Shown: positions 26,748 to 36,330, numbered from the stretch's first letter. The stretch: 64,000 bases of DNA from an uncultured bacterium (GCA_905215645.1 CAJMQS010000007.1:1-64000); one strand, 5' to 3'. Program-made: numbers and translations. Notes: generated by a model not told the origin, from the letters alone.

Positions 26748-28100
26748 TCACCTCACCACCGCCTCCCGCAGAGCTTCCACCCCTTCCCGGATTTTTTCTT
26801 CGGCAATCCCGGCAAAAGAAAGGAGGAATTCCGGCGGTCTGCCGGCATCCGTTCCCTGGACAGGGATGATTTTTACGCCCTGATCCATAGCCTTCCCCGC
26901 CAGATCACCTGCCGTCCCTGGCAGATTCAAGGCAATGTGGAGATGGAGTCCGGATCCGTAGCTCAAGAGCTTCACCTGGTTCCCAAATACCATCAGGAGA
27001 GCTTCCTGGAGCTTCTGGCTCTTGGTCCGGTACAGGCTCCGCAGTTTGCGGATGTGCCTTGTCAGATGGCCTTCCTCGATGTAAGCCGCCAGGGCCAGCT
27101 GCTCCACCGTGGAAGAAGTCTGATTGTACCGGTCGGCAATCGCCCGATAGGCGGGCAGCAGCTTTTCCGGCAGGACCAGATAGCTGATCCGCAGGGACGG
27201 GAGCATGGTGCGGGAGAAAGATCCCAGATAGATGATCTGTTCTCGGTTCCCGAAACTGTGGAGGGCCGGAGTGGGCCGATGGAGATAGCGGAATTCTCCG
27301 TTGTAGTCATCTTCCAGCAGATACACCCGTTCCAGCTGGGTGGCCACGATCAGATTGTTCCGTTCCTTTTCCGTCAAGGCTCTTCCTTTGTACGGATTAG
27401 CAGGAGAGATCATCAGGAGGCCTGGCCAATCCGCCTTGGGATCTGCCGGATCGAAGGTGCGGACATTCCATCCCATCAGCCGGAAGATTTGTTCTGCTTG
27501 GGGGAAACCGGGAGCCTCCAGGCCCACCACCTTCTGTTCCAGAGGCAGCAGAGGCAGCAGCACCAGCAGCAGGGTCTGGAGACCGGCTCCCACCAAGATC
27601 TGTTCCGGCCGGCACACCACCCCCCGGGAAGCATAACTGTACCGAGCCAGGACCTGCCGCAGTTCCGGCTCTCCCTGGGGATCCCCATACCCCGCAATGG
27701 AAGGCGGATCCCGGAGCACGGCATTGAGACAGCGCCGCCAGAGTACGGTATCGAAAGTGGAGGTATCGATGTAATTATTGGAAAAATTATAACGTACAGC
27801 CGGTTTGGCCTTTCCATTCGCAGGAACGGACTCTGTCCTGGCTTCCTGGGGAACATAGGCCGCCACCTGGTAGCCCCGGTTGGGCAGGTTATCCACATAT
27901 CCCTGATCGATGAGGATCTGATAGGCGGCCTCCACCGTGGTCCGGCTCAGTTTCAGATCCCGGGTCAGCTTGCGGATGGAAGGCAGGAAATCCGGAGCTG
28001 CCAGATGCTGCAGCCGGATCTCTTCCCGGAAGTAGTCGGCCAGCTGCCGGTAAAGTGGTTCCTTCCCCGGCCGTGCTCGGAAATTAAAAGTGGTCAGCAC
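26748..28100 (-). CDS. MocR/GabR-type regulator with arginine at the PLP-lysine position
   Basis: 450 residues. The N-terminal winged helix (about 10-75; LYRQLADYFREEI, SRTTVEAAYQILIDQGYV) is GntR-type. Residues about 100-450 are a fold-type I aminotransferase domain (SPANPYKGRALT, LEDDYNGEFRY, YLGSFSRTMLPSLRISYLVLP). In this family the last motif normally reads SFSK, with the lysine forming the PLP Schiff base. Here the codon is CGC (Arg), read directly from the DNA near 27210. The regulator may therefore bind PLP non-covalently or not at all. GTG start with AAAGGAG. It is followed by a secreted unknown and a nitroreductase, and its targets are not evident. Confidence 0.88.
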   Translation of the reverse strand: MLTTFNFRARPGKEPLYRQLADYFREEIRLQHLAAPDFLPSIRKLTRDLKLSRTTVEAAYQILIDQGYVDNLPNRGYQVAAYVPQEARTESVPANGKAKPAVRYNFSNNYIDTSTFDTVLWRRCLNAVLRDPPSIAGYGDPQGEPELRQVLARYSYASRGVVCRPEQILVGAGLQTLLLVLLPLLPLEQKVVGLEAPGFPQAEQIFRLMGWNVRTFDPADPKADWPGLLMISPANPYKGRALTEKERNNLIVATQLERVYLLEDDYNGEFRYLHRPTPALHSFGNREQIIYLGSFSRTMLPSLRISYLVLPEKLLPAYRAIADRYNQTSSTVEQLALAAYIEEGHLTRHIRKLRSLYRTKSQKLQEALLMVFGNQVKLLSYGSGLHLHIALNLPGTAGDLAGKAMDQGVKIIPVQGTDAGRPPEFLLSFAGIAEEKIREGVEALREAVVR

Positions 28101-28162
28101 AGAACTGTGCTCCTTTCAGTACTATTTTTCAGCAAAATTTATGGTCACGGATATTGTAGCAT

Positions 28163-28203
28163 AAAAAAGGGGGTGTTGCACGCAACGTGCAACACCCCTT
28201 TTT
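28163..28203. terminator. Bidirectional terminator between V-ATPase and mocR
   Basis: A stem of about 13 base pairs (GGGGTGTTGCACG with CGTGCAACACCCC, loop CAA) is flanked by A6 on the left and T5 on the right, so it works on both strands. It ends the V-ATPase operon on the minus strand. The same stem sequence recurs at 54882-54912 and in variants elsewhere. Confidence 0.85.
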
Positions 28204-28838
28204 CACGCCTGTTTCGCCATGATTTCCTTGGCTTTCATCAGGCGCACCGTACTGGCTCTTTCGTTTTCGCTGAGCTTCATGGTGATGTACTTGATGCTTT
28301 CCTGCATTTCCGGGATCATCACATATTCCAACGCGTTGACTCGCCGGCGGGTCTTTTCGATTTCATCCGCCAACATATTACAGGTCTTTTCCACTTCCGC
28401 CAGTTCCAAAAGATCCGGCAGGCAGGTGGTCAGTTCGGTCACCGCTGTATCCAGTTCCCCGGTGGTGAACACGAAGGAATAGGGCACCTGGGCCGCATCA
28501 TCTGCCGTAGCCCCGGTGTAGGTCAGGGTGGGCACATCCACGCTCATCACATTCTTGCTCCCCACTTCGAACTCGGCACTCCGGGCCGGGTACAGCAGAG
28601 CTTCGTTCATGGTCAAGTACCCCATATGGGCCCGGGCCACCACGAAATGATGGGACACATTCTGGAGGGCCTTTTCCATTTTCAGCCGCAGCTCGTGGTT
28701 CCGGCGGATGTAGATCATGAACTGCCGGACCATTTCGTCCCGTTTGTCTTTCAGCAGTTTATGCCCCCGGACGGCAGTGGCCAGCCGGCGTTTCAGCCGG
28801 GTCAGCTCCATCCGGGTAGGGTTTACGTTCGTAGCCAT
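28203..28838 (-). CDS. ntpD: V-type ATPase subunit D (central stalk)
   Basis: 211 residues. The N-terminal NVNPTRMELTRLKRRLATAVRGHKLLKDKRDEM helix and the C-terminal RRRVNALEYVMIPEMQESIKYITMKL helix form the long antiparallel coiled coil of the rotor axle. The length matches the family. It is the last gene of the operon, followed at once by a terminator. It starts three bases after the end of subunit B, with GGGGGAAT upstream. Confidence 0.97.
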   Translation of the reverse strand: MATNVNPTRMELTRLKRRLATAVRGHKLLKDKRDEMVRQFMIYIRRNHELRLKMEKALQNVSHHFVVARAHMGYLTMNEALLYPARSAEFEVGSKNVMSVDVPTLTYTGATADDAAQVPYSFVFTTGELDTAVTELTTCLPDLLELAEVEKTCNMLADEIEKTRRRVNALEYVMIPEMQESIKYITMKLSENERASTVRLMKAKEIMAKQA

Positions 28839-28841
28839 GGG

Positions 28842-30233
28842 TTATTCCCCCTCGCTGCCGTCCGCCGGTTTGTAGTATTTGTCCAGGTATTCATCCCGGA
28901 TCCGTTTCAGCTCGCTGCGGGGCAGGATCCCCAGCAGCTTCCAGCCCAGATCCAGGGTCTCCTCGATGGACCGGTTGGTCCGGTACCCCTGGGAGACATA
29001 TTCCTTTTCAAAGGCATCGGCAAATCGGGCATACAGCTTATCCACCTTGCTGAGAGCCGAATCCCCCAGGATGGTGGCCAGTTCTTTGGCCTGTTTCCCT
29101 CGGGAATAAGCCGCGAACAGCTGGTTCATGGTGTCTGCATGGTCTTCCCGGGTCTTACCCTTGCCCACCCCTTTATCTTTCAGACGGGACAGGGACGGCA
29201 GTACGTCGATGGGAGGGGTCAGTCCCTTCCGGTACAGTTCCCGGGAGAGGATGATTTGCCCTTCGGTGATGTACCCAGTCAGGTCGGGGATGGGATGGGT
29301 CTTGTCGTCTTCGGGCATGGACAGGATGGGGATCATGGTGATGGATCCCTTCTTGCCCCGGATCCGGCCGGCCCGTTCATACATGGTAGCCAAGTCCGTA
29401 TACAGATACCCAGGATAGCCCCGGCGTCCAGGGACTTCCTTCCGAGCAGCAGATACTTCCCGGAGGGCATCGGCATAGTTGGTGATATCCGTGATGATGA
29501 CCAACACATGCATATCCAGTTCAAAGGCCAGATATTCTGCTGCCGTAATGGCCATACGGGGGGTGGCGATCCGTTCTACCGCCGGGTCGTTGGCCAGGTT
29601 GATGAACATCACCGCCCGGCTCAGAGCCCCGGTCCGGTTGAAGTCCTGCATGAAGAAGTTGGCTTCTTCAAAGGTGATCCCGACCGCAGCGAACACCACG
29701 GCGAACTTTTCATCAGTGCCCCGGACTCTGGCCTGCCGGGCGATCTGGGCAGCCAGCTGGGCATGGGGCAGACCGGAGCCGGAGAACACCGGCAGTTTCT
29801 GTCCCCGGACCAGGGTGTTCAGACCGTCGATGGCGCTGACCCCAGTCTGGATGAATTCAGAAGGATATTCCCGGGCTGCCGGATTCATGGGTTCCCCGTT
29901 GATATCTTTGTATTCTTCCGGGATGATGGCCGGCCCGCCGTCAATGGGGCTGCCCATACCGTCGAATACACGGCCCAACATGGCGGGAGACACCCCCAGC
30001 TGGATCCCGTGGCCCAAGAACCGGGCTTTGGCCGTAGCCGGCTGCAGCCCCTGGGAATCTTCGAACAGCTGGACTAGGGCTTTGTCCCCATCCACGGTGA
30101 GTACCTTGCCGTTCCGGATTTCCCCATTCTGCTGGTGGATTTCCACCAGTTCGTCATAGGTTGCACCTTTTACCTGGTCCACCAGCATCAGAGGGCCCAC
30201 CACTTCTCGGATGGTCTTGTAATCCTTACGCAT
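28842..30233 (-). CDS. ntpB: V-type ATPase subunit B (regulatory, non-catalytic)
   Basis: About 463 residues. It has the F1/V1 alpha/beta fold without a Walker A loop (SGSGLPHAQLAAQIARQA in its place), as expected for the non-catalytic subunit. PILSMPEDDKTHPIPDLTGYITEGQI is the family signature. The start at 30233 (MRKDYKTIREVVGPL) has GAGGGTG seven bases upstream and overlaps the end of subunit A by eight bases, suggesting translational coupling. Confidence 0.97.
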   Translation of the reverse strand: MRKDYKTIREVVGPLMLVDQVKGATYDELVEIHQQNGEIRNGKVLTVDGDKALVQLFEDSQGLQPATAKARFLGHGIQLGVSPAMLGRVFDGMGSPIDGGPAIIPEEYKDINGEPMNPAAREYPSEFIQTGVSAIDGLNTLVRGQKLPVFSGSGLPHAQLAAQIARQARVRGTDEKFAVVFAAVGITFEEANFFMQDFNRTGALSRAVMFINLANDPAVERIATPRMAITAAEYLAFELDMHVLVIITDITNYADALREVSAARKEVPGRRGYPGYLYTDLATMYERAGRIRGKKGSITMIPILSMPEDDKTHPIPDLTGYITEGQIILSRELYRKGLTPPIDVLPSLSRLKDKGVGKGKTREDHADTMNQLFAAYSRGKQAKELATILGDSALSKVDKLYARFADAFEKEYVSQGYRTNRSIEETLDLGWKLLGILPRSELKRIRDEYLDKYYKPADGSEGE

Positions 30234-31998
30234 TTTCTTCACCCTCTTCCGTCAGTTCTGCAAAGGCCTGCTCCAGATCCCGATTCAGCTGGCCGAATTT
30301 TTCCTTCCGGTCTTTTTCCGGAATGTATTTGGCACGGCCGATCTGTTCCCGGATGGGCATTTCGATCAGCTTATCCAGCTTCACATGCTTGGTCATGGCA
30401 TCCAGTGCCTTTTCATACCAGGTGATGATCAATTTCAGCATATCGTACTGTTTTTCCAAAGAAGTGTATGTATCCACTTCATGGAAGGAGTTCTGGTGCA
30501 GAAAGTCTTCCCGGATGGACCGAGCACATTCCATGGTGATCCGGTCCTTGAAGCCCAGGGCATCGATCCCGACCAGACGGACGATTTCGTTCAGGTTAGA
30601 TTCTTCCTGGAGGATTTCCATGGCCGTCCCCACCAGTTTGGACCAGTCGGGAGCCACTTTAGCATCATAGTAGGCCCGGAGCCGGTCAGAATACAGGGAA
30701 TAACTCTGGAGCCAGTCGATGGCCGGGAAATGACGGGCATAAGCCAGGGCCGAAGACAGACACCAGAACACCTTGACGATCCGCAGGGTAGCCTGGGAGA
30801 CCGGTTCGGAAATATCCCCGCCGGGAGGGGACACAGCCCCGATGGCGGAAACAGCGCCGATCCGGTCGTCCTGCCCTAGGCATTCCACTTCCCCAGCCCG
30901 TTCGTAGTATTCCGCCAAACGGGAGGACAGGTATGCCGGGTATCCTTCTTCACCGGGCATTTCTTCGAGACGGGAGGACATTTCCCGGAGGGCTTCTGCC
31001 CAACGGGAGGTGGAGTCAGCCATAATGGCCACCTTATACCCCATGTCCCGGTAATATTCTGCAATGGTGATGCCCGTATAGATAGAGGCTTCCCGGGCCG
31101 CCACCGGCATATCGGAGGTGTTGGCGATGAGCACGGTCCGCTTCATCAGAGGCAGGCCGGTGCGGGGGTCATTCAGGGCCGGGAATTCATTCAGTACATC
31201 GGTCATTTCATTCCCGCGTTCTCCGCAGCCCACATACACGATGATATCCGCGTCCGCCCACTTGGCCAGCTGGTGCTGGATGACGGTCTTGCCGCTGCCG
31301 AACGGACCGGGCACGGCCGCCACACCGCCTTTTGCGATGGGGAACAGGGTGTCGATGACCCGCTGGCCGGTGACCATGGGTTCTTCCGGAGGCAGCTTGG
31401 TCTTGTAAGGACGGGCCACACGGACCGGCCACTGTTGGAGCATGGGATAGGCCTCTACATCCCCCTTGCTGTCTTTCAGTTTGTACACCGGGTCCAGGAT
31501 GGTGGCTTCCCCTTCATAGACCCATTCCACAGTGCCGCTTTTGCCGGGAGGCACCATGATCTTGTGGAGCACAGCGGGGGTTTCCTGGACGGTGCCGATT
31601 ACGTCGCCGCCGGATACCTGGTCCCCCACTTTGGCCACCGGTACGAACTGCCATTTCTTTTCTCGATCCAGACGGGGGACTTCGATGCCCCGGCTGATCC
31701 GGTCGCCAGCCAGTTCATAGATTTTCTCCAGGGGACGCTGGATCCCGTCGAAAATGCTTTCGATCAGTCCGGGAGCCAGTTCCACGCTCATGGGAGACCC
31801 GGTGGATTCCACCGGTTCCCCCGGCCCCAGGCCAGCGGTCTCTTCGTACACCTGGATAGAAGCTTTATCGTCACGAAGCTCGATGACTTCACCGATCAGG
31901 CGTTTGTCACTGACGCGGACCATATCATGGAGCTGCACGTCTTTCATACCTTCGGCGACAATCAGCGGGCCGGATACTTTCACGATCTTTCCACTCAC
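30226..31998 (-). CDS. ntpA: V-type ATPase subunit A (catalytic)
   Basis: 590 residues. An N-terminal barrel is followed by the V-type 'bulge' insert (about 110-190), then the Walker A GPFGSGKT near residue 230, the catalytic GER loop (VGCGERGNEMTDVL), Walker B (KVAIMADSTSRWAEALREMSSRLEEMPGEEGYP) and a helical C-terminal domain. It hydrolyses or makes ATP in the A3B3 head. GTG start. It is the seventh of nine genes in the order found in Enterococcus hirae. Confidence 0.98.
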   Translation of the reverse strand: MSGKIVKVSGPLIVAEGMKDVQLHDMVRVSDKRLIGEVIELRDDKASIQVYEETAGLGPGEPVESTGSPMSVELAPGLIESIFDGIQRPLEKIYELAGDRISRGIEVPRLDREKKWQFVPVAKVGDQVSGGDVIGTVQETPAVLHKIMVPPGKSGTVEWVYEGEATILDPVYKLKDSKGDVEAYPMLQQWPVRVARPYKTKLPPEEPMVTGQRVIDTLFPIAKGGVAAVPGPFGSGKTVIQHQLAKWADADIIVYVGCGERGNEMTDVLNEFPALNDPRTGLPLMKRTVLIANTSDMPVAAREASIYTGITIAEYYRDMGYKVAIMADSTSRWAEALREMSSRLEEMPGEEGYPAYLSSRLAEYYERAGEVECLGQDDRIGAVSAIGAVSPPGGDISEPVSQATLRIVKVFWCLSSALAYARHFPAIDWLQSYSLYSDRLRAYYDAKVAPDWSKLVGTAMEILQEESNLNEIVRLVGIDALGFKDRITMECARSIREDFLHQNSFHEVDTYTSLEKQYDMLKLIITWYEKALDAMTKHVKLDKLIEMPIREQIGRAKYIPEKDRKEKFGQLNRDLEQAFAELTEEGEENA

Positions 31999-32007
31999 GA
32001 TTGTTCC

Positions 32008-32334
32008 CTACCCTTCCTTGAATAGAATATCGGCGCCCACTGCTTTTTCCACGTTTTCCCGGACACGCTTCATGCCCAGACCCAGGGATCTGTTCCCGGC
32101 AGGGATGGGGATGATAGCGGGAAAGGTAGCGGTAGCATATTCTGCGATCACGGCCTGTGCCTTCTGGGCGGCGGTCTCCGTAATGTAGATCACGGCATAG
32201 CCCTCATCGGCCAGGTGGTGGATCCTGCGCTCAATCTGTTCCTGTTCTTCTTCGTAGAATACATCGAACCCTACGGCTTTGAAGATCATCACGGAGCTGG
32301 GATCACCGATCACTGCGATTTTCTTTTTATCCAT
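32008..32334 (-). CDS. ntpG: V-type ATPase subunit F (NtpG-like)
   Basis: About 108 residues. KIAVIGDPSSVMIFKAVGFDVFY and YAVIYITETAAQ are typical of the small Rossmann-like rotor subunit F. The start at 32334 (MDKKKIAVIGD) has GGGAGG seven bases upstream; a start five codons earlier is possible. It sits between subunits C and A, as ntpG does in E. hirae. Confidence 0.93.
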   Translation of the reverse strand: MDKKKIAVIGDPSSVMIFKAVGFDVFYEEEQEQIERRIHHLADEGYAVIYITETAAQKAQAVIAEYATATFPAIIPIPAGNRSLGLGMKRVRENVEKAVGADILFKEG

Positions 32335-32360
32335 CTTGCTGCCTCCCATGCTTCCTGTGA

Positions 32361-33356
32361 TTATGCATAGACACTGGGCAGCTGGGGTTCAAAACCGCCC
32401 TGGATGGCTCCGAAGATCATTCGCAGGGCTTCCGCCTCGGTTTCCCGGGCTTCCAGGTACCCTACGATGGGCCCCAGGGAATGGGTATCCCATCTGGCCC
32501 GGCGGAGGATCAGGCTCAGTCCCTCTTCCATCCGACGGGAAATGACCCCTAGCTCATTGGTCTGTGCGAATTCGTTGATGGCCTGGACCAATTCGGATCC
32601 ATGGCTCCCTTGGTTCAGCCGGGCTCCCAGCTGTTCCGGAGGCACATCCAGGCTTTCTTCGAACACTTCTTTGGGGATGTCCCCGCAGTCCACCAGTACC
32701 AGCCGCAGCTGGACCAGTTCCCAGTGAAGGTTCTGGGCCCGGATCAGGCTGATGGTATTCTGGTAATCCGCCCACAGGGAGAAATACTCCCGGATAAAGC
32801 CCTTTTCCTTTTTCCGATCCAGCACCTCTTTGGCCTGGCGGAACAGAGCTCCGTCCAGGAGAGCGCTGAGCCGGAAAGGATCCGCTTCCCGGGCCAGGTC
32901 CCCTTCGATTTCGTTGAGTACCTGGCAGTAGATAGGCGGCAGGTCTTCATAATACTTGGTATGGACCATGTCCTTCAGCAGGTTCAGGTCGAAATTGCCT
33001 CCCTCCCGAAGGATGTCATCGGCCTGGATCCCCAGCAGCCGGGCCTTCAGCAGGCATTTCAGGTTGTGGGTATCCACCGGCAGCAGGAACAGGCCGGTAA
33101 GTTCCGGATCTGGGGTCAGTTCCTGGATCCGTTTCCGGGTCAGCTGCATCTGGGCCCGGATGATCAGGTCGATTTCTCCCTGGGCCAGTTCCTGTTCCGT
33201 AGCCACATTTTCCCCATAGCCGGTTTCCAGCAGCAGCTTCATGGCTGTCTTGGTACTGTCCGCTTCCGCGATTCGCCGCAGCTGGGCGGCGGTCAGCAGA
33301 TGGGTGGACAGGACGCTGATCCGGCCCAGGGCATATTCATAACTGGGCTGGGGCAT
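32361..33356 (-). CDS. ntpC: V-type ATPase subunit C (AC39/d-type)
   Basis: 331 residues, all helical. YEYALGRISVLSTHLLTAAQLRRIAE at the N-terminus and LPVDTHNLKCLLKARLLGIQADDI are characteristic of the socket subunit linking rotor axle and membrane ring. GGAGGTG lies before the ATG, which follows the subunit E stop by one base. Confidence 0.95.
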   Translation of the reverse strand: MPQPSYEYALGRISVLSTHLLTAAQLRRIAEADSTKTAMKLLLETGYGENVATEQELAQGEIDLIIRAQMQLTRKRIQELTPDPELTGLFLLPVDTHNLKCLLKARLLGIQADDILREGGNFDLNLLKDMVHTKYYEDLPPIYCQVLNEIEGDLAREADPFRLSALLDGALFRQAKEVLDRKKEKGFIREYFSLWADYQNTISLIRAQNLHWELVQLRLVLVDCGDIPKEVFEESLDVPPEQLGARLNQGSHGSELVQAINEFAQTNELGVISRRMEEGLSLILRRARWDTHSLGPIVGYLEARETEAEALRMIFGAIQGGFEPQLPSVYA

Positions 33357-33357
33357 A

Positions 33358-33966
33358 TCACTTCACCTCCGCGCCAAACAGGAGCTCTGCCACGCGGTAT
33401 TCCTCCCCGGTCCGTACATCTTCCAGCAGGGTGGCGAAGGAGCCATCGTAATCACATGTCTCCCCTTCGATGAGTACACCGTCGGTGAACTCAGCCTCTT
33501 TGTCCGACAGGGTTAGGGACCCTTTCCGGCCCTGGGCCTTCAGCTCCTTGTTGAGCCGGTCCAGGAATCCCTTTTCATACCGGTGACGGTCCTTGGTCGG
33601 GACCACCAGCTTTTCGCGGCCGGTGAGATCCGACTCCAGGACGATCCGCCCGATCAGTTTCTCCCACTGTTCCTGGGGCAGTGCTTCCAGCTGCTCTTCT
33701 GCCCGGTCAAAGGCTTCCTGGAGCACTTTCCGCTTGCTGGCCAGGTTCTCTTTCCGGCTCTGCAGTTCGGCAATCAGCTGCAGACGGCCTGCAGCCTCTT
33801 TGGCATCCACTTGGGATTTGGCCTGGATTTCCCGGACCTGTTCCTGGGCTTTGGCCAGGATCTGTTCCTTTTCCTTCCGGGCCTTTTCCTGGGCTGCTGC
33901 TCCGATGGCTGCCGCGTCCTGCTTCGCTTCTTCTTCTATTTTCTGAATGATTTTATCGCCAGACAC
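33358..33966 (-). CDS. ntpE: V-type ATPase subunit E (peripheral stalk)
   Basis: 202 residues. A long charged N-terminal helix (about 1-90, rich in A, K, E, Q) pairs with the G/H subunit. The C-terminal globular part (LTLSDKEAEFTDGVLIEGE; YDGSFATLLEDVR) binds the head. GTG start with AAAGGG. It belongs to the stator. Confidence 0.93.
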   Translation of the reverse strand: MSGDKIIQKIEEEAKQDAAAIGAAAQEKARKEKEQILAKAQEQVREIQAKSQVDAKEAAGRLQLIAELQSRKENLASKRKVLQEAFDRAEEQLEALPQEQWEKLIGRIVLESDLTGREKLVVPTKDRHRYEKGFLDRLNKELKAQGRKGSLTLSDKEAEFTDGVLIEGETCDYDGSFATLLEDVRTGEEYRVAELLFGAEVK

Positions 33967-33982
33967 GACGGGTCACCCTTTC

Positions 33983-34459
33983 TTATAATTTGATCCCGTT
34001 CACCATGATGAAGGAAATCAGCAGACTCAATACGGCGTAGGTTTCTACCATAGCCGTCAGGATAATGCCTTTACCGGTTTCTTCCGGCCGTTTGGCGGTC
34101 AGGAAAATGCCGGAGGCAGCCACTTTCCCCTGATAGATGGCGGACAGCAGGCCGCCCAGGCCCATGGGCAGAGCAGCAAACAGGTAAGCCAGCCCCTGGA
34201 AGGTAGTCAGGTCTTTTACATTCCCGTCAATGACCCCCAGGTTCAGGATGATGATGAAAGCGATCAGCAGACCATAGATTCCCTGGGTCCCAGGCAGGGC
34301 CTGGAGCACCAGCACGTTACCGAATTTATCCGGATCTTCGCTGACCACGCCGGAAGCGGCCTGCCCGGCAATGGCCACACCGATGGCACTGCCAACCCCT
34401 GCCAGACCAGCAGCCGTTGCTGCGCCGCCAAATGCCAGAGCTGTTCCTAAAGTAATCAT
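33983..34459 (-). CDS. ntpK: V-type ATPase proteolipid subunit K, sodium-type residues
   Basis: 158 residues with four transmembrane helices (two hairpins), the rotor-ring subunit. E. hirae NtpK binds sodium through Leu61, Thr64, Gln65, Gln110 and Glu139. Here the matching residues are present: LPGTQ (Thr58, Gln59), SAIYQG (Gln110) and MVETYAVLS (Glu139). This supports sodium rather than proton coupling. AGGGAGG precedes the ATG. Confidence 0.96.
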   Translation of the reverse strand: MITLGTALAFGGAATAAGLAGVGSAIGVAIAGQAASGVVSEDPDKFGNVLVLQALPGTQGIYGLLIAFIIILNLGVIDGNVKDLTTFQGLAYLFAALPMGLGGLLSAIYQGKVAASGIFLTAKRPEETGKGIILTAMVETYAVLSLLISFIMVNGIKL

Positions 34460-34473
34460 AATGAAATCCTCCC

Positions 34474-36330
34474 TTATTTCGTAATATCCGTATACTTGGT
34501 CCGGAGTGCCAAGGGCAGGAACGCCCGGCCGCCGGCTTCATAAAACTTGCCGAAGAATTCGATGTACTGCAGACGGCTGCTGTGCACGAAAGCACCCAGC
34601 ACGTTGATGACGATATTGAAGTAATGGCCGGCCAAAAGCACCAGGATGGCTGCCACAATGCCCACAGGCCCTGCGCTCCAGAGCATTTGGGCCACGGTGT
34701 TGATGACCATGGCAATGACCCCGGTGGCCAGCCCCAGCGCAAAGATCCGGGAATAACTCAAGAGATCGCTGAGATACCCACTGATGTTGTACAGAGTCAG
34801 GAGCCCGCCGATCAGCCGGCTGATGATCCCTTTCCGGTCACGGCCTCCAAAGAGAACGATGATCCCAGCTCCCAGCCAGGCCAGATATTTGCCAATGGGC
34901 CCCGGCACCAACGCCATCAGGAAGAACCCCAGGAACATGATGAGCCAGCTGATCTGGTCACAGACCGCGCCCATCACATCGCCCTCCCGGAGCAGCATCT
35001 TTGTCTTGATCAGCATGCCGGTGATCAGGTGGATGGCCCCTAGGCCAAAGCACAGAGCCAGCATCTTCAGGGGTTCATTCATAGGGACAAACAGCAGAGG
35101 ATGCCATTCTAGACCGAACCAGCCCCCGAACATGGCGCCCCAGATTGTGGTGGAAATGCCGCCGAAGAAGATGACCAGAGCCAACTGCCGGGCAAAGCCC
35201 GTGGGCTTGAACTTCTTCAAGGCAAAATACAGCATGATGGTCAGCACCAGACCATAGCCTGCATCGGACATCATCATGCCGAAAAAGATGAAGTGGAAAG
35301 GAGCCATGATCAGGTCCGGATCCACGGAACCTGCTTTGGGCAGGGAGTACAGTTCCACCACGCTTTCGTAAGGTTCCACCAGCCTGCCGTTTTCCAGCAC
35401 CGTAGGCGGAATTTCTCCTTCCTCCGGGTCTGCAAAGGTCAGCTGATAAGCGTCGGTCACGCCTTGGACCACCTGTTCTACCCGCTGGGCCCGATCTTTC
35501 CGGACCCAGCCCTGTACCTTGAAAGCACTGACCGTTTCCACCCCGCCGTTCTGGAGACGGTCATGGGCAGCATGCAGCTGGTCATAGTACAGTTCCACCT
35601 GCTGTTTCTGAGGAATGCTCTCCCGGGTCTCCTCTTTCAGCCGGGCGATCCGATTTTCCTTTTCTTCCGCTTCCTGGAGCAGTTCCTTCCGGACATCCGC
35701 CGCCAGGCCGCTGCGCTTGGGCAGCACTGCCTCGCTGAAATCATGTTCCTTCAGGAGATGCTTTACATCATTGTCGGCGTCTTCGTAAGCCAGGATCACC
35801 ATGGCCTGCCCGTCCTGGGTCAGTTCGTACAGGCTCATATCCGCCAAGAGGCCGCTGATGGCCTTCTGGAATTCCGGCAGTTCCTTTTCCGGCAGGAAGC
35901 CCACATGGCAGCGGGTGGTTTCCGTAAAGCTCAGCTGTTCCAGGGGAATGTCCAATTTCAGCCAAGGGTCCAGGCTTTCCGCCTGGGTCCGGAGGGCTGC
36001 CGCCTCACTTTCCAAAGAGGCGATCTTGCTGGCGGTGGTATCCAGTTTTTCCGTCAGCTGCCGGCCTTCTTGGGTCTCTTTCAGGAAATTCCCGTAGGAA
36101 ATGGCTTCTTTCTGGGGGAACAAGGGATTCTTGGCACCGTTCTGGACCAGGAACTGGAGCACCTGCCCGGTTTTATCCAGCTGGGCACTGACCTTTTCTG
36201 ATCCGGGCAGGGCCTTGCTTCCCGCTTCCGGTTCCAGCATCACACTCCCGTCCTTCTGGAGGGCCAGGAGCAGGGCATCGCGATCGGCTTTCAAGGCATA
36301 GAGTGTCAGTTTTTGCATAGGGACTAACAT
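34474..36330 (-). CDS. ntpI: V-type ATPase subunit I (a-type stator/ion channel)
   Basis: 618 residues. The N-terminal half (about 1-310) is a cytoplasmic coiled-coil region. The C-terminal half has about seven to eight membrane segments (FIFFGMMMSDAGYGLVLTIMLYF, SYSRIFALGLATGVIAMVINT). The RIFALGLATG arginine is the essential ion-pathway residue. The start at 36330 overlaps the preceding gene by seven bases. A start at 36318 (MQKLTLYAL) would avoid a TTA codon, otherwise very rare here, but has no ribosome site. Confidence 0.95.
   Translation of the reverse strand: MLVPMQKLTLYALKADRDALLLALQKDGSVMLEPEAGSKALPGSEKVSAQLDKTGQVLQFLVQNGAKNPLFPQKEAISYGNFLKETQEGRQLTEKLDTTASKIASLESEAAALRTQAESLDPWLKLDIPLEQLSFTETTRCHVGFLPEKELPEFQKAISGLLADMSLYELTQDGQAMVILAYEDADNDVKHLLKEHDFSEAVLPKRSGLAADVRKELLQEAEEKENRIARLKEETRESIPQKQQVELYYDQLHAAHDRLQNGGVETVSAFKVQGWVRKDRAQRVEQVVQGVTDAYQLTFADPEEGEIPPTVLENGRLVEPYESVVELYSLPKAGSVDPDLIMAPFHFIFFGMMMSDAGYGLVLTIMLYFALKKFKPTGFARQLALVIFFGGISTTIWGAMFGGWFGLEWHPLLFVPMNEPLKMLALCFGLGAIHLITGMLIKTKMLLREGDVMGAVCDQISWLIMFLGFFLMALVPGPIGKYLAWLGAGIIVLFGGRDRKGIISRLIGGLLTLYNISGYLSDLLSYSRIFALGLATGVIAMVINTVAQMLWSAGPVGIVAAILVLLAGHYFNIVINVLGAFVHSSRLQYIEFFGKFYEAGGRAFLPLALRTKYTDITK

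Noticed and set aside
26937..30077. A 1046-codon plus-strand open frame
   Set aside because: It lies antisense and in register to mocR, ntpD and ntpB, all clear family members. It is explained by codon avoidance.
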